From: Treponema sp.
GTDB lineage: Bacteria; Spirochaetota; Spirochaetia; Treponematales; Breznakiellaceae
Assembly: GCA_031281925.1 (NCBI GenBank)
Contig: JAITES010000064.1
Location: forward strand, 1-14,859
DNA: 14,859 bases
Reading direction: 5' to 3'
In this document: positions 7,316-14,859 of the stretch, piece after piece
Numbering within the stretch: the stretch's first letter is position 1
How the letters are laid out: each line of letters starts with the position of its first letter
The notes under the pieces: model-generated
Databases searched by the model: none
What the model was told of the DNA's origin: nothing
The model's input: only the letters and a program-made list of their open reading frames with translations
Translations under genes and position numbers: made by a program

Positions 7316-8546
7316 TCTCCTGTTCCACACCGCGGCCGGTTTTTATTATACGGCGTATCAGATCCTCAAGGCCGGGAATTGTTTTTGTATCCTCCCGGAT
7401 CTTTTTTGTTTGATCCAGCATGTTGGCGGTAAGCGGCCTGGCCCAGGGAAGATAGCGGTCAAATACGGCGGCGTTCATCGCAACGGGGGATACCGGTTTT
7501 TCCGCAATGTCCCTGACATTCTGAAGGATGAGGATGCCGTCGGGATCAAGGTCGCCGGCGTGATAAAAGCGGAAACCGGACGCCGAGAGAATCTTGATCA
7601 TGGCCGCGGCAGCCTGGTTGAGATAGCCTCCGACATAAAGAAAGACGTCTATGTCTTGGGCGAATTTATCCGGATCTCCCAGTACATAAAAAGTTTCCAG
7701 ATTCTCTATCGTTAAAACGGCAGGCGTTTCTTTTGCGTTTATCGTTTTAATTGTTCCGATCTTCAGGATGCTCTGCAGCGGAAAGCCCAGAATTAAACCG
7801 TCCGCATTAACAAGAGGCGGGCCGGAATTGTCTCCGTATTCAAAAATAATTTTTCCTGAGATCATGGTTTCCGGAAAAGAACGCCGCAGAAACGAAAGAT
7901 CCGGAGGGGAAGGCCGGTCATGGCCGGTTTCACAAAGGAGCGGGGCCGCTCTTCCCTGTTTTTGAACCTGGGACAAAAGGGGATTGAAAAGATCCAGCAG
8001 ATGTTCCAGCCGCTTGGAATCTCTGTAAAGGGAAATAGACAGGGCTCTCGTGGTCAGGTCTGCCGGTTTTGCGGAAGCAAAAGTCTCAAGGAGGAGGACA
8101 AGATCTCCTGCCGCCTCAAGATCTATTCCCCGTCCGATTTCCGCAGGGCTAAAATGCCGGGAAAGGTAATTCAGGAAAGGATGATAATCCTGCGGCAGAT
8201 CCCGGACTTTCTCCCCAAACAGCGCCCTGATTTTTTCGGCTTCGGCCTTTGGGTTTTTTCTGCCCGATTCCTCAAAGAGTTTCCCTATATCCGGGCAGTT
8301 AAGCGTCTTGAGCCGTTCGCCTTTGTTCCGTTTTTCCCAGTTCAGAATCAGCAGGCCTTTTCGTTCCAGCTCTTCGGCGGCTTCAAGCCATGATTCTTTT
8401 TCATCAGGAAGCGCCGAGTCAAAATCCGGAAAAATTGAGGCGGACTGAAGACGCAGGCTATTCTTCTCCATCCCTCCGGCCCTGGCCGCGGAAACAAAGT
8501 AGCGGCTGATAAATGCATTGACGATTTTTAATTCCCCGTCATTCAT
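7269..8546 (-). CDS. jetD: Wadjet nuclease subunit JetD
   Basis: The last gene of the operon encodes the nuclease that cuts DNA once the JetABC motor has recognised a small circular plasmid. The N-terminal half (DUF3322-like, arm and DNA-binding) is followed by a Toprim domain like that of topoisomerase VI A subunits (DUF2220). Visible metal-binding residues are E281 and E284 in TIENLETF and D332, D334 and D336 in AGDLDPDGI; YVGGYLNQA lies between them. With the ATG at 8546 the protein has 425 residues. This start lies one base after the jetC TGA, typical of coupled translation. A longer TTG start at 8579 would overlap jetC and lacks a better ribosome site. The C-terminus overlaps the convergent kinase gene. 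No catalytic residue appears lost. Confidence 0.88.
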   Translation of the reverse strand: MNDGELKIVNAFISRYFVSAARAGGMEKNSLRLQSASIFPDFDSALPDEKESWLEAAEELERKGLLILNWEKRNKGERLKTLNCPDIGKLFEESGRKNPKAEAEKIRALFGEKVRDLPQDYHPFLNYLSRHFSPAEIGRGIDLEAAGDLVLLLETFASAKPADLTTRALSISLYRDSKRLEHLLDLFNPLLSQVQKQGRAAPLLCETGHDRPSPPDLSFLRRSFPETMISGKIIFEYGDNSGPPLVNADGLILGFPLQSILKIGTIKTINAKETPAVLTIENLETFYVLGDPDKFAQDIDVFLYVGGYLNQAAAAMIKILSASGFRFYHAGDLDPDGILILQNVRDIAEKPVSPVAMNAAVFDRYLPWARPLTANMLDQTKKIREDTKTIPGLEDLIRRIIKTGRGVEQEIIDYREEGKFSPAGQ

Positions 8547-8547
8547 T

Positions 8548-11500
8548 TCATTCCGTTTTTCCCGTGCCGCCAATTTCAATGTCGCTCAGATCCATGGCGT
8601 CAATGTGACAGTCCCGTACTTTTACCGCGCTGCCGAAACGGCTTATCACATTGATCCTGTCCATGTAAGGGCCGATGGCTTCGATTTTTTCGGGCGGGAC
8701 GGAGGTAATAATCTGGAGATTAAGGTCGTTGTAAAACGAAAGTATCTTGCCGATCCGTTCATCGTCCATGCGGTTAAAGGCTTCGTCAAAAATGACAAGC
8801 CTCACGGTAGTTTCGGGACGGGCCTTGAAGAAGCGGTAGAAACTGGCGGCAATGGCAACATAGTAAGGGGTCTGGGATTCGCCGCCGGATTTTTCCTTCA
8901 GCACTCTGGAAAGGGAAAGTTCCACCATGGCTCCGGTTTTTTCATCGATGGTGTCGGTTTCTTTGATCTTGATGTCATAATGAAAATAGCTGCGGTAATC
9001 GCAGATGTCCCGCAGCTCCTTCGAGTCCAGGGGGGAACTAAGTATTCTGTCGAAAAGATCCTGGGCCGCCTTGCGTTCGTCGGGATCGGCAAGCTCTGAA
9101 AAGAGTCCGTCTTTCATGGAAGGAATTTCTGCCGCCTGGTGTATGACTTTGATCTGACCTTTCCTGTCGCTCAGTTCTTCCAAAGTGAAATAATACTGAT
9201 CCGGTCCAAAATGCAGGGTGCGGAGTATTTCGTTGATCTCCTTGAAACTTTCCCTGGCTTCCTCAATGTGTTCATTCAGGCGGGAAATAAAATGATCCTT
9301 GAATTCTTTTTCCGCGTCCTGATATGCTTTGGCAATCTTTTCCCTATATTCCGGAAGCTCCGAAGTCTCAAGCCGCTTCAGCAGGTTTTCCGCTTCGGCG
9401 TTTTCCGCGGGTTCCATCCCCAAAAGATAATGGAATTCATGTTCATAGTCGGCTACAAGTTTGTTGTATTCTTTCTTGAGAGATTCCGTCCTGGTTCTGA
9501 AATTTTTCAGCGTAGTCTCATAGGTGTCGCTGAGCTCCTCAACGCTGTTTTTGGAAAGTTTCTCCGCCGCGTAAATTTCGCACTCGCCAATCATGAGGGG
9601 ATACTCTCCTCCGAAGGCTTTTATGGCATCTTCTTTTTCTTCCTGGGTTCGGGTAAACAACTCAACATCATCCCGGCAGTTGGAAAGTTTATTGTTCAGG
9701 CTGCCCCAGTTTTTCTGGAACCTGTCGTTGTCTTCCTTTATCAAAGAGAGCCGCTCTTCCAGTTCTTTGCGTTTTTCTTCCAGTTCCCGGAAGGACTGGG
9801 TATCCACCGCGCCAAGTTCCTTCTCCGCCCCGGCAAGATCGTCCCGGAGGGCCGCTGCCGTGGCGATGGAGGGGAACAGGTATTTCAGTTCCGGCAGGAA
9901 ACGTATGACCCGGCTGCAGCAGTCCTCGCGGGCTGCGGCTTCCCGTTCTTCCCTTTCGGCCCTGATCAGCTCCGCCTCAACCCGTTCCGTCTCGGCGGCA
10001 AGAAAGTTCCGCCTTTCCTCCAGGGCCGACCTTCCCAGATAATGTCTTCTATACACCTCTTCTTTAATGCGGGAAGCAGTATGGTTTGTGTAGGTCATAC
10101 ATTCTTTTGTAATGGCAGAATCGTATTGTTTGAGACTGGAAAGGTCGGCCCGCATTACTTTTCCCAAAATAAAATCAACGTATATGCGGGCGTAACCGTC
10201 GGCCTTGACCAGTTCCGCAAGGGATCCTTTTTTTACCGAAGCGCCCGAGGGGGAATGAGATCGCATTTTTTCGATGTTGGGGATAAAGGCCCCCGCCACG
10301 GAGCGGGGAAGGCGGTCGTACACTTCCAGAGCTTTTTGAAATTCCAGGGGGTTTACCAGCAGGGCAAAGCGGCGGGTATTGAGCCAGCCTTCCACCGCAT
10401 CCACCCAGGCCGCCTCGGTGATTTCCGCAGCCTCCGCCAGAAAGAATGCCTCAATGCCGGCCTTTTCCAGAGCGGCTCTGAGTTCCCGGGGCGCATCGGG
10501 ATAACGGAGTATGCCCCGTTCCAGATCCGCCAGTTCGGCTCGTATGTCCCTGAGTCTTTCGGCGGCCTCTTCTTTTCTTTTCCCGGCAGCGTACCGCGTG
10601 TCCTGATATTGTTTGGCCTCCGCGGAAATTGCTTCGGTTTCATCGTCGAACTTTTCGGAAAGCGGACGATTAAGCAGGACTTCACATTGAGCCTTCAAAT
10701 TCCTGTAACGTTCAGCCTGCTCTTCTTCTTTGGCAAGATCGTTTTTTATCCTGTCAATCCGGCGGCTGATTTCTTCGTAGAGCCGGTGCGCGTCATTGGC
10801 GGCGAGGCTTGCATCGACGGCCCGGAGTTCCTGTTCGAGATCGATGCGCTTCTGATTCAGGGAAACAATTTGCCGGTTAACAAAATCAAGTTTGGTTTCG
10901 GTTTCCTTAAGTTCCCGGGAAGCGTTTTCCTTTTTCTGCTTTTCGTTTTCATGTTCTATTTTGAGTTTCAGGTATTCCTGCTTCAGAATGAGGCCGTCGT
11001 AGTTCCGCCACTCGGCAGCCTTGGCGCAGATTTTTTTCAGAAACCCGATTTTTGCGATGGCGCCTTTTGCCTGGCGATCCGCCTCCTTGTAGTTTTCAAG
11101 ATTCTGTTTCATATCCTGAATGGATACGGGATTTTCCTCAAGAATAAAATCGCAGACAAACTGATCGATGGAATCCAGAGGCTTGAAGCTGATGGAACGG
11201 GTAAGGGCATCAAGATAGGGGTTTATATCGGCCTGCCGTTTGAACACGCCAAGCCTGTTGGTTATGTCCCGGATATAAAGCCGCTTCACTTCGTAGGCTT
11301 CGATTTTCAGGGCGGCAAGAACATCTTTGAACTGACGGAACAACAGGGGTATTGCCACGGGCGCTTCCTCCGAACGGACCGTTATGTCCCTGATGGAAAT
11401 ATTTCCTCCCACCCAGAAGTGTTCGCTGTAATGATTGTCCCTGTAGGCTTCGATACAGACCCCGCAGGCAAAGCCCTCGCCTTTTTGCGCGCCGGTGTCC

Positions 11501-11799
11501 TGCCTCCATTCCAGCATCACATGGGCTACCGTATCGCCCCGGCGGTACTCGGTTGTATCGCTGCCCAGCTTGCAGCGCACATAACCCATAAGGTCACGGC
11601 CCCCGCCCCGCCTCTCCTCAGCTGCGGAATTGAACCGGGCCATTCGCAGATTGGCGGCAAGCGCGTACTGTATGGCGTCGATGATCGTGGACTTGCCGGA
11701 GCCGTTGTCCCCCGCCAGGAGACAGCGGTTTCCTATTTCGATCACCGTATCTTCAAAATTGTGCCAGTTAACCAGGCGGATCCGTTCCAGGGTGATCAC
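8548..11799 (-). CDS. jetC: Wadjet SMC-like ATPase JetC (MukB-like)
   Basis: This 1083-residue protein is the motor of the Wadjet complex: an SMC/MukB-type ATPase that extrudes DNA loops, with JetA (kleisin) and JetB. The head has Walker A G30-DNGSGKS37 at the N-terminus. Near the C-terminus it has the ABC signature SGGES (from S971) and Walker B VIFDEAF with D1005 and catalytic E1006. Two long Glu/Lys-rich coiled-coil arms (about 235-437 and 590-930) flank a non-coiled hinge-like part (about 438-590, including RFALLVNPLEF and PRSVAGAFIPN). The start is GTG at 11799, overlapping the jetB stop as GTGA, a four-base overlap that points to translational coupling. All ATPase motifs are intact, so the protein should work. 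It acts in the cytoplasm on plasmid DNA. Confidence 0.93.
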   Translation of the reverse strand: MITLERIRLVNWHNFEDTVIEIGNRCLLAGDNGSGKSTIIDAIQYALAANLRMARFNSAAEERRGGGRDLMGYVRCKLGSDTTEYRRGDTVAHVMLEWRQDTGAQKGEGFACGVCIEAYRDNHYSEHFWVGGNISIRDITVRSEEAPVAIPLLFRQFKDVLAALKIEAYEVKRLYIRDITNRLGVFKRQADINPYLDALTRSISFKPLDSIDQFVCDFILEENPVSIQDMKQNLENYKEADRQAKGAIAKIGFLKKICAKAAEWRNYDGLILKQEYLKLKIEHENEKQKKENASRELKETETKLDFVNRQIVSLNQKRIDLEQELRAVDASLAANDAHRLYEEISRRIDRIKNDLAKEEEQAERYRNLKAQCEVLLNRPLSEKFDDETEAISAEAKQYQDTRYAAGKRKEEAAERLRDIRAELADLERGILRYPDAPRELRAALEKAGIEAFFLAEAAEITEAAWVDAVEGWLNTRRFALLVNPLEFQKALEVYDRLPRSVAGAFIPNIEKMRSHSPSGASVKKGSLAELVKADGYARIYVDFILGKVMRADLSSLKQYDSAITKECMTYTNHTASRIKEEVYRRHYLGRSALEERRNFLAAETERVEAELIRAEREEREAAAREDCCSRVIRFLPELKYLFPSIATAAALRDDLAGAEKELGAVDTQSFRELEEKRKELEERLSLIKEDNDRFQKNWGSLNNKLSNCRDDVELFTRTQEEKEDAIKAFGGEYPLMIGECEIYAAEKLSKNSVEELSDTYETTLKNFRTRTESLKKEYNKLVADYEHEFHYLLGMEPAENAEAENLLKRLETSELPEYREKIAKAYQDAEKEFKDHFISRLNEHIEEARESFKEINEILRTLHFGPDQYYFTLEELSDRKGQIKVIHQAAEIPSMKDGLFSELADPDERKAAQDLFDRILSSPLDSKELRDICDYRSYFHYDIKIKETDTIDEKTGAMVELSLSRVLKEKSGGESQTPYYVAIAASFYRFFKARPETTVRLVIFDEAFNRMDDERIGKILSFYNDLNLQIITSVPPEKIEAIGPYMDRINVISRFGSAVKVRDCHIDAMDLSDIEIGGTGKTE

Positions 11800-12407
11800 G
11801 ATTCGCCGCCTTCATCTTCAGCGTCTCCGGTTTTGTTTTGCAGATAGGAGACAGCCTCGTCTATTCCGTCCCTGTCTATGCTGAGGGGAATACTCGGATA
11901 GAGCATGATGAGCCCTTCGGGATCGGCATAATCCTGGGTATCCACGGCGATTAGTTTGCAGGAGGAAAGCCGGCGTATCACATTGATGAGCGCGGTCTTT
12001 CTGATTTCATCCCCGGTCATCGCATTGTATTTTTGCTGAAAATCGGAAATGGTCGCCACGGGGAAACTGGTCAGAGAGACTTCGAGTTTTTTGTCCTCAT
12101 ACAAAAGACGCAGAACCAGAACGGCGCAGATCTCTTCCCGGGAAAAATGCAGCCTGGTATTCCCCTGGCCCCGGAAGGCTATGACCCCGAGACTTTCGTC
12201 CCGGACCAAGGACGCATCCATGCAGGAAAACCATGCTTCAAAAAGGGCGACATTCCGCGTAGTAAAATTGTAGAGTTCCCTCTCTTTTTCGATGCCGCGG
12301 ATGATAAACGTTTTCGAGGTGAGTGTGCGGATGGCCAGCCTGAACCGTTCGAATTCATCGGTTGACAATTCCCGTATTTGGGAGAGGGCATCAAGATCCT
12401 GATTCAT
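11796..12407 (-). CDS. jetB: Wadjet subunit JetB (DUF4194, KITE/MukE-like)
   Basis: This 203-residue protein has no catalytic motif. It matches DUF4194 JetB in size and place: the small tandem winged-helix subunit that binds the JetA kleisin and helps position DNA on the SMC motor, as MukE does in MukBEF. Recognisable parts include FEAWFSCMDASLVRD, the core around FSREEICAVLVLRLLYEDKK, and KTALINVIRRLSSCKLI. The predicted fold is mainly helical. The ATG at 12407 lies inside the end of jetA (17-bp overlap), and the stop overlaps the jetC GTG by four bases, so the three are one transcriptional unit. The ribosome site is weak (AAGGG about twelve bases upstream), which fits coupling. The call rests mostly on operon position and size. 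Confidence 0.85.
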   Translation of the reverse strand: MNQDLDALSQIRELSTDEFERFRLAIRTLTSKTFIIRGIEKERELYNFTTRNVALFEAWFSCMDASLVRDESLGVIAFRGQGNTRLHFSREEICAVLVLRLLYEDKKLEVSLTSFPVATISDFQQKYNAMTGDEIRKTALINVIRRLSSCKLIAVDTQDYADPEGLIMLYPSIPLSIDRDGIDEAVSYLQNKTGDAEDEGGES

Positions 12408-13920
12408 TTTCAGGCCCTTCCCTTCTTAACCGTATATCCGGAACCACATAACCGGCGGCGCTTACAGTGTTATCCGGATCGTTTTCATTTTCCTCTATCT
12501 TGTAGTCAAAATCGCTTCTGGAATCTCCGTAGAGCAGGGAATAGACAAAGCGGATAAAAGAATCCTCATCCCTGATAAGTTCCGCCGGGAACAGGACGCG
12601 CTCCTTCCCGCCCTGTTCGTCAAGCCAGGCCCTGACACGCTTGAGCGAAAGACGGCGCCTCATGCGTTCGAAAAACTCCGCCTCGTTTCTGGCCAGGGCT
12701 TCCATGTCCGCCGCTGAAACAGGAACGGCGAAATCGCCTTCCTCCCGCTGACGGCGCAGCATAAGAGTAGAAGGGGAAAGAAAGGTAATCCGGTGAAGCC
12801 TGTGGGCAAGACGCTCCCGCAGATCCTCATCCCCTGAGGAAAGAGCCTTTATCACATTGCCCAGCTTCCCGGCCACGGTACTGTCCGGCTCGATATAAGC
12901 CTTGATTATTTCGGTGCTTGACCGGGAGTAATCGGCATTGCGCCTGTCTATTTCATCCTCCAGCGGATCCACAGACCGCAGATCGTCCCGTGTTTCCTCC
13001 AGCATGAATTCCAGTTTTTTCCGGCATTCTTCCCGGCTGGTCTGAAGTATCCTCAGGTACTTGCCCGCGCTGGCATCGAGCCATTCGTCATCGTGGAGCA
13101 GATCCGTCACCTGACGGAAAATGATCTGGCGGTAACGGGAAACATTGTCCGAGGTCTTGAGCCGTTTATAGGCCTTGTCCAGAACTTCCCCGGCGTAGAG
13201 ATCGTAATGCTCATGCAAAACTGAAGCGGCCTTCGATCTCACCGCCTCGGCATTCAGTTTGTCGTAATAGCCCTTGATGCTCTGGGATAAAACTTTGAGA
13301 GAGTCGATGAGGGCGCGGGATTCTTCCCTGGCCTTGAGCACCATGAAATGACCGTTCTCCTTCACGGCATCTCCGCAGAGGGAGGAATACACATTGACCA
13401 CGTGGCTTTCGTATTCGGTTTTAAGACCCTCGTCAACACGGATCAGGGATTCAAAAAAAGGTTTACCCCAGGCGGTGATATTGATGACCCTGGTAAAGTC
13501 CGCCAGCCTTTCTTCGCCAAGCCAGCCCGCGGCGATGAGACGCCTTAAAAAACGTCCCGCCAGGGCGCGCAGATTTTCGGCCGAGTATTGCGGGGAAACA
13601 GTTTCCTCCGCCCAACCCTGTCCCGCGGACGCCCCGATATTCCCGAAGTCCAGTTCCGGAGTTTCCTCATCTTCCCCCGTCCCGGCACCTTCCGGATCCT
13701 CGAAGACCTCGTCCTCCTCTTCGGCAAGACTGTCCTGGTGCAAGCCAAGGTAGTTCATGAATTCCCGGATTACCAGTTCCCGCTCAAGACCCCGTGTATT
13801 CTCCTGAAAAAGACGGTAATAGAGCACCAGAAGGGCCGCATAATGCTGCCGGTTCACTCGTGCCAGAGGGGAGAAAAAATTGCCGGGTAAAATAGAAAAA
13901 ACACCCATACCGGACGGCAT
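12391..13920 (-). CDS. jetA: Wadjet kleisin subunit JetA, type II-like
   Basis: This is the first gene of the operon, encoding a 509-residue kleisin-like subunit that bridges the JetC heads and binds JetB, comparable to MukF. The N-terminal VFSILPGNFFSPLARVNR and the following YAALLVLYYRLF match the JetA family once called DUF5716, used by type II systems, rather than the DUF3375 JetA of type I. A strongly acidic stretch (residues 66-91, 14 Asp/Glu of 26) separates a small N-terminal helix domain from the main winged-helix and helical part. ATG at 13920 is taken as the start; ATG at 13908 begins closer to the family consensus and is equally plausible. Neither has a ribosome site, and a promoter lies only a few bases upstream, so translation may be nearly leaderless. 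Subtype assignment is from memory of the family, not a search. Confidence 0.87.
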   Translation of the reverse strand: MPSGMGVFSILPGNFFSPLARVNRQHYAALLVLYYRLFQENTRGLERELVIREFMNYLGLHQDSLAEEEDEVFEDPEGAGTGEDEETPELDFGNIGASAGQGWAEETVSPQYSAENLRALAGRFLRRLIAAGWLGEERLADFTRVINITAWGKPFFESLIRVDEGLKTEYESHVVNVYSSLCGDAVKENGHFMVLKAREESRALIDSLKVLSQSIKGYYDKLNAEAVRSKAASVLHEHYDLYAGEVLDKAYKRLKTSDNVSRYRQIIFRQVTDLLHDDEWLDASAGKYLRILQTSREECRKKLEFMLEETRDDLRSVDPLEDEIDRRNADYSRSSTEIIKAYIEPDSTVAGKLGNVIKALSSGDEDLRERLAHRLHRITFLSPSTLMLRRQREEGDFAVPVSAADMEALARNEAEFFERMRRRLSLKRVRAWLDEQGGKERVLFPAELIRDEDSFIRFVYSLLYGDSRSDFDYKIEENENDPDNTVSAAGYVVPDIRLRREGPENESGS

Positions 13921-13926
13921 TTTTTA

Positions 13927-13955
13927 ACGGTACGGTAAGGGATTTTCTTTGTCAA
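13927..13955 (-). promoter_or_regulatory. Promoter of the jetABCD operon
   Basis: On the minus strand a perfect TTGACA (13950-13955) is followed after exactly 17 bases by TACCGT (13927-13932), a weak -10 box. Transcription would start at about 13920-13922, right at the jetA ATG, so the leader would be absent or very short. A weak -10 beside a perfect -35 suggests low or activator-dependent expression. Confidence 0.55.
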
Positions 13956-13956
13956 T

Positions 13957-13984
13957 GGTGTAAGAATGAAGGTGTGAGGATGAA
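13957..13984. repeat. 14-bp tandem repeat against the jetA -35 box
   Basis: GGTGTAAGAATGAA (13957-13970) is followed directly by GGTGTGAGGATGAA (13971-13984), 12 of 14 bases identical. The pair ends one base from the TTGACA box of the jetA promoter, where a regulator could bind. It may instead be a chance short duplication. Confidence 0.55.
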
Positions 13985-14027
13985 GGGCAAGGTAAGGCCA
14001 TTCTCCGGCAGCCGGACAACCTTTGAA

Positions 14028-14846
14028 CTATTCCCTATATTGTATAAGGGTTTCAATGTCCAGCCCGGTAACCTGGGCAACCTGCTCAAGGGGCAGCCCT
14101 ATGTTCATAAGTTTTTTGGCTACTTCACGCTTGACTTGGGCCTCGCCTTCCGCCCTGTATTTGGCTTCTCATTTGGCAAGAAGCCCCGTCCGTTCAAATA
14201 CCTGTTCCAGCGTCACATCACTCATCCGTATCGCCTCCTCTACCATTCCCGCATTCGCTCTCATTATCGCATCCACATACGCCCGTATCCGTGCCTCTTT
14301 CCCCGCCCTCGCTATCTCCCCCGTTATCCGCCGTATCCGCTCCACATTAAGCTCGTTGTCCAGATTCCTCAGCCACAGGTTCTCCCCTTCGGATAACTTC
14401 CGGCTGTCAATAACCTGGATTGGCATGATGTCTCCTGTCACAGTATAGATCCCTCTGCCCCGTTCTTCAACCGTATACGAGCGGACTTCCCGCAGGTGAC
14501 GCACCAGTTCTCTGGGGTAACGACTTTCGATAAAGGTGATGGTCAGATCGGTTATGGGGATGTGTTCCAGGGAGGCGTAGAGGCATGCGTAGCCGTAGAC
14601 CTTGTAAAAATCATGGAGAGAAACATAATCGGTGGGACTTTTAAATTCCACGATGTTGACGGTCTTGAAGATCCAGGCAATATTTTTCTCAATTCTGATC
14701 TCCGGGGCTTTTTTGATGATAACCATGTCAATTTCCAGGGGTTCGGCCGTGAGGGGGTATTCTGGTTTAAATTCCAGAACATCCCGGTACTGGTCCAGCT
14801 CCATCCGGATAGCCTCGATGAAGGCGGCATGCCAAGCGATACGGGG
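14028..14846 (-). pseudogene. Rpn-like PD-(D/E)XK nuclease family gene, 5' truncated and interrupted by an in-frame TGA
   Basis: The gene runs leftwards from the contig end. The open part gives PRIAWHAAFIEAIR (14846-14805), continuing through MELDQYRDVLEF, LTAEPLEIDMVIIKK and NIVEFKSPTDY. The Asp in EIDMVI and the E-x-K in VEFKS fit the PD-(D/E)XK nuclease core of the Rpn/putative transposase family, common in Treponema. A TGA at 14169-14171 stops it after FERTGLLAK, yet the same frame stays open for 46 more codons to TAG at 14028-14030. These encode EAKYRAEGEAQVKREVAKKL, then NIGLPLEQVAQVTGLDIETL, a C-terminus usual for this family. A single nonsense change (from CGA or TGG) or a sequencing error explains this best. 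The ATG at 14804 is probably internal, since family-like residues precede it. Shortened but active protein is possible because the core is complete. Confidence 0.78.
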
Positions 14847-14859
14847 AGATCGGAAGAGC
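14847..14859 (+). other. Illumina adapter remnant at contig end
   Basis: The last 13 bases are AGATCGGAAGAGC, identical to the start of the standard Illumina TruSeq adapter read-through sequence. Chance identity exactly at a sequence end is very unlikely. These bases should be treated as artefact, and the residues they would encode (LFRS on the minus strand) ignored. Confidence 0.9.

Noticed and set aside
9139..11847. 902-codon open frame on the + strand opposite jetC
   Set aside because: It is a shadow of the Glu/Lys/Leu-rich coiled-coil codons of jetC, has no domain or plausible ribosome site, and the protein is Phe/Arg-rich nonsense.
14028..14171. Possible TGA-as-Trp recoding in this organism
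   Set aside because: The kinase gene and all four jet genes end in TGA and use TGG for Trp.
1..14859. CRISPR array, tRNA or rRNA genes
   Set aside because: No regularly spaced repeats and no tRNA- or rRNA-like sequence were seen; gaps between genes are all about 120 bases or shorter.

Overview
The window looks like a bacterial chromosome contig, most likely from a spirochaete related to host-gut Treponema. That placement is inference. It rests on the Rpn-like PD-(D/E)XK nuclease at the right edge, a YesM/YesN-controlled sugar locus and the gene style; no rRNA or marker gene is present. Almost every base is coding, with short intergenic gaps.

Left part (1-7315, mostly + strand) is a carbohydrate uptake and breakdown locus. 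It holds the last 27 codons of a probable sugar-binding lipoprotein, a stem-loop, two MalF/MalG-type ABC permeases, a GH36-like alpha-galactosidase and a YesM-type sensor histidine kinase. A YesN-type response regulator (receiver plus AraC DNA-binding domain) lies inside this run on the opposite strand. It is bracketed by two direct copies of a palindromic ~40-bp hairpin element whose differences all keep base pairing. The simplest reading is that the kinase senses sugar outside the cell, the regulator controls the locus, the ABC system imports a galactoside and the cytoplasmic hydrolase splits it. No transporter ATPase gene is present.

Middle to right (7269-13920, - strand) is a complete Wadjet anti-plasmid operon in canonical order jetA-jetB-jetC-jetD. 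JetA resembles the type II style JetA family rather than the DUF3375 type. JetC is the SMC-like ATPase, JetB the small KITE-like subunit and JetD the Toprim nuclease. The genes overlap or nearly touch (17 nt, 4 nt, 1-nt gap). A TTGACA promoter precedes jetA, with a 14-bp tandem repeat against its -35 box. The operon ends tail to tail with the histidine kinase, and the two coding regions overlap by 47 bp.

Right edge (14028-14846, - strand) is an Rpn-like PD-(D/E)XK nuclease gene, cut off by the contig end and interrupted by an in-frame TGA after which a family-like C-terminus of 46 codons stays open. The final 13 bases match the common Illumina adapter start and are probably not genomic.

I see no clearly new defence system. 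The most unusual items are the paired hairpin elements, the hydrolase lacking the usual acid/base motif, and the interrupted nuclease gene.
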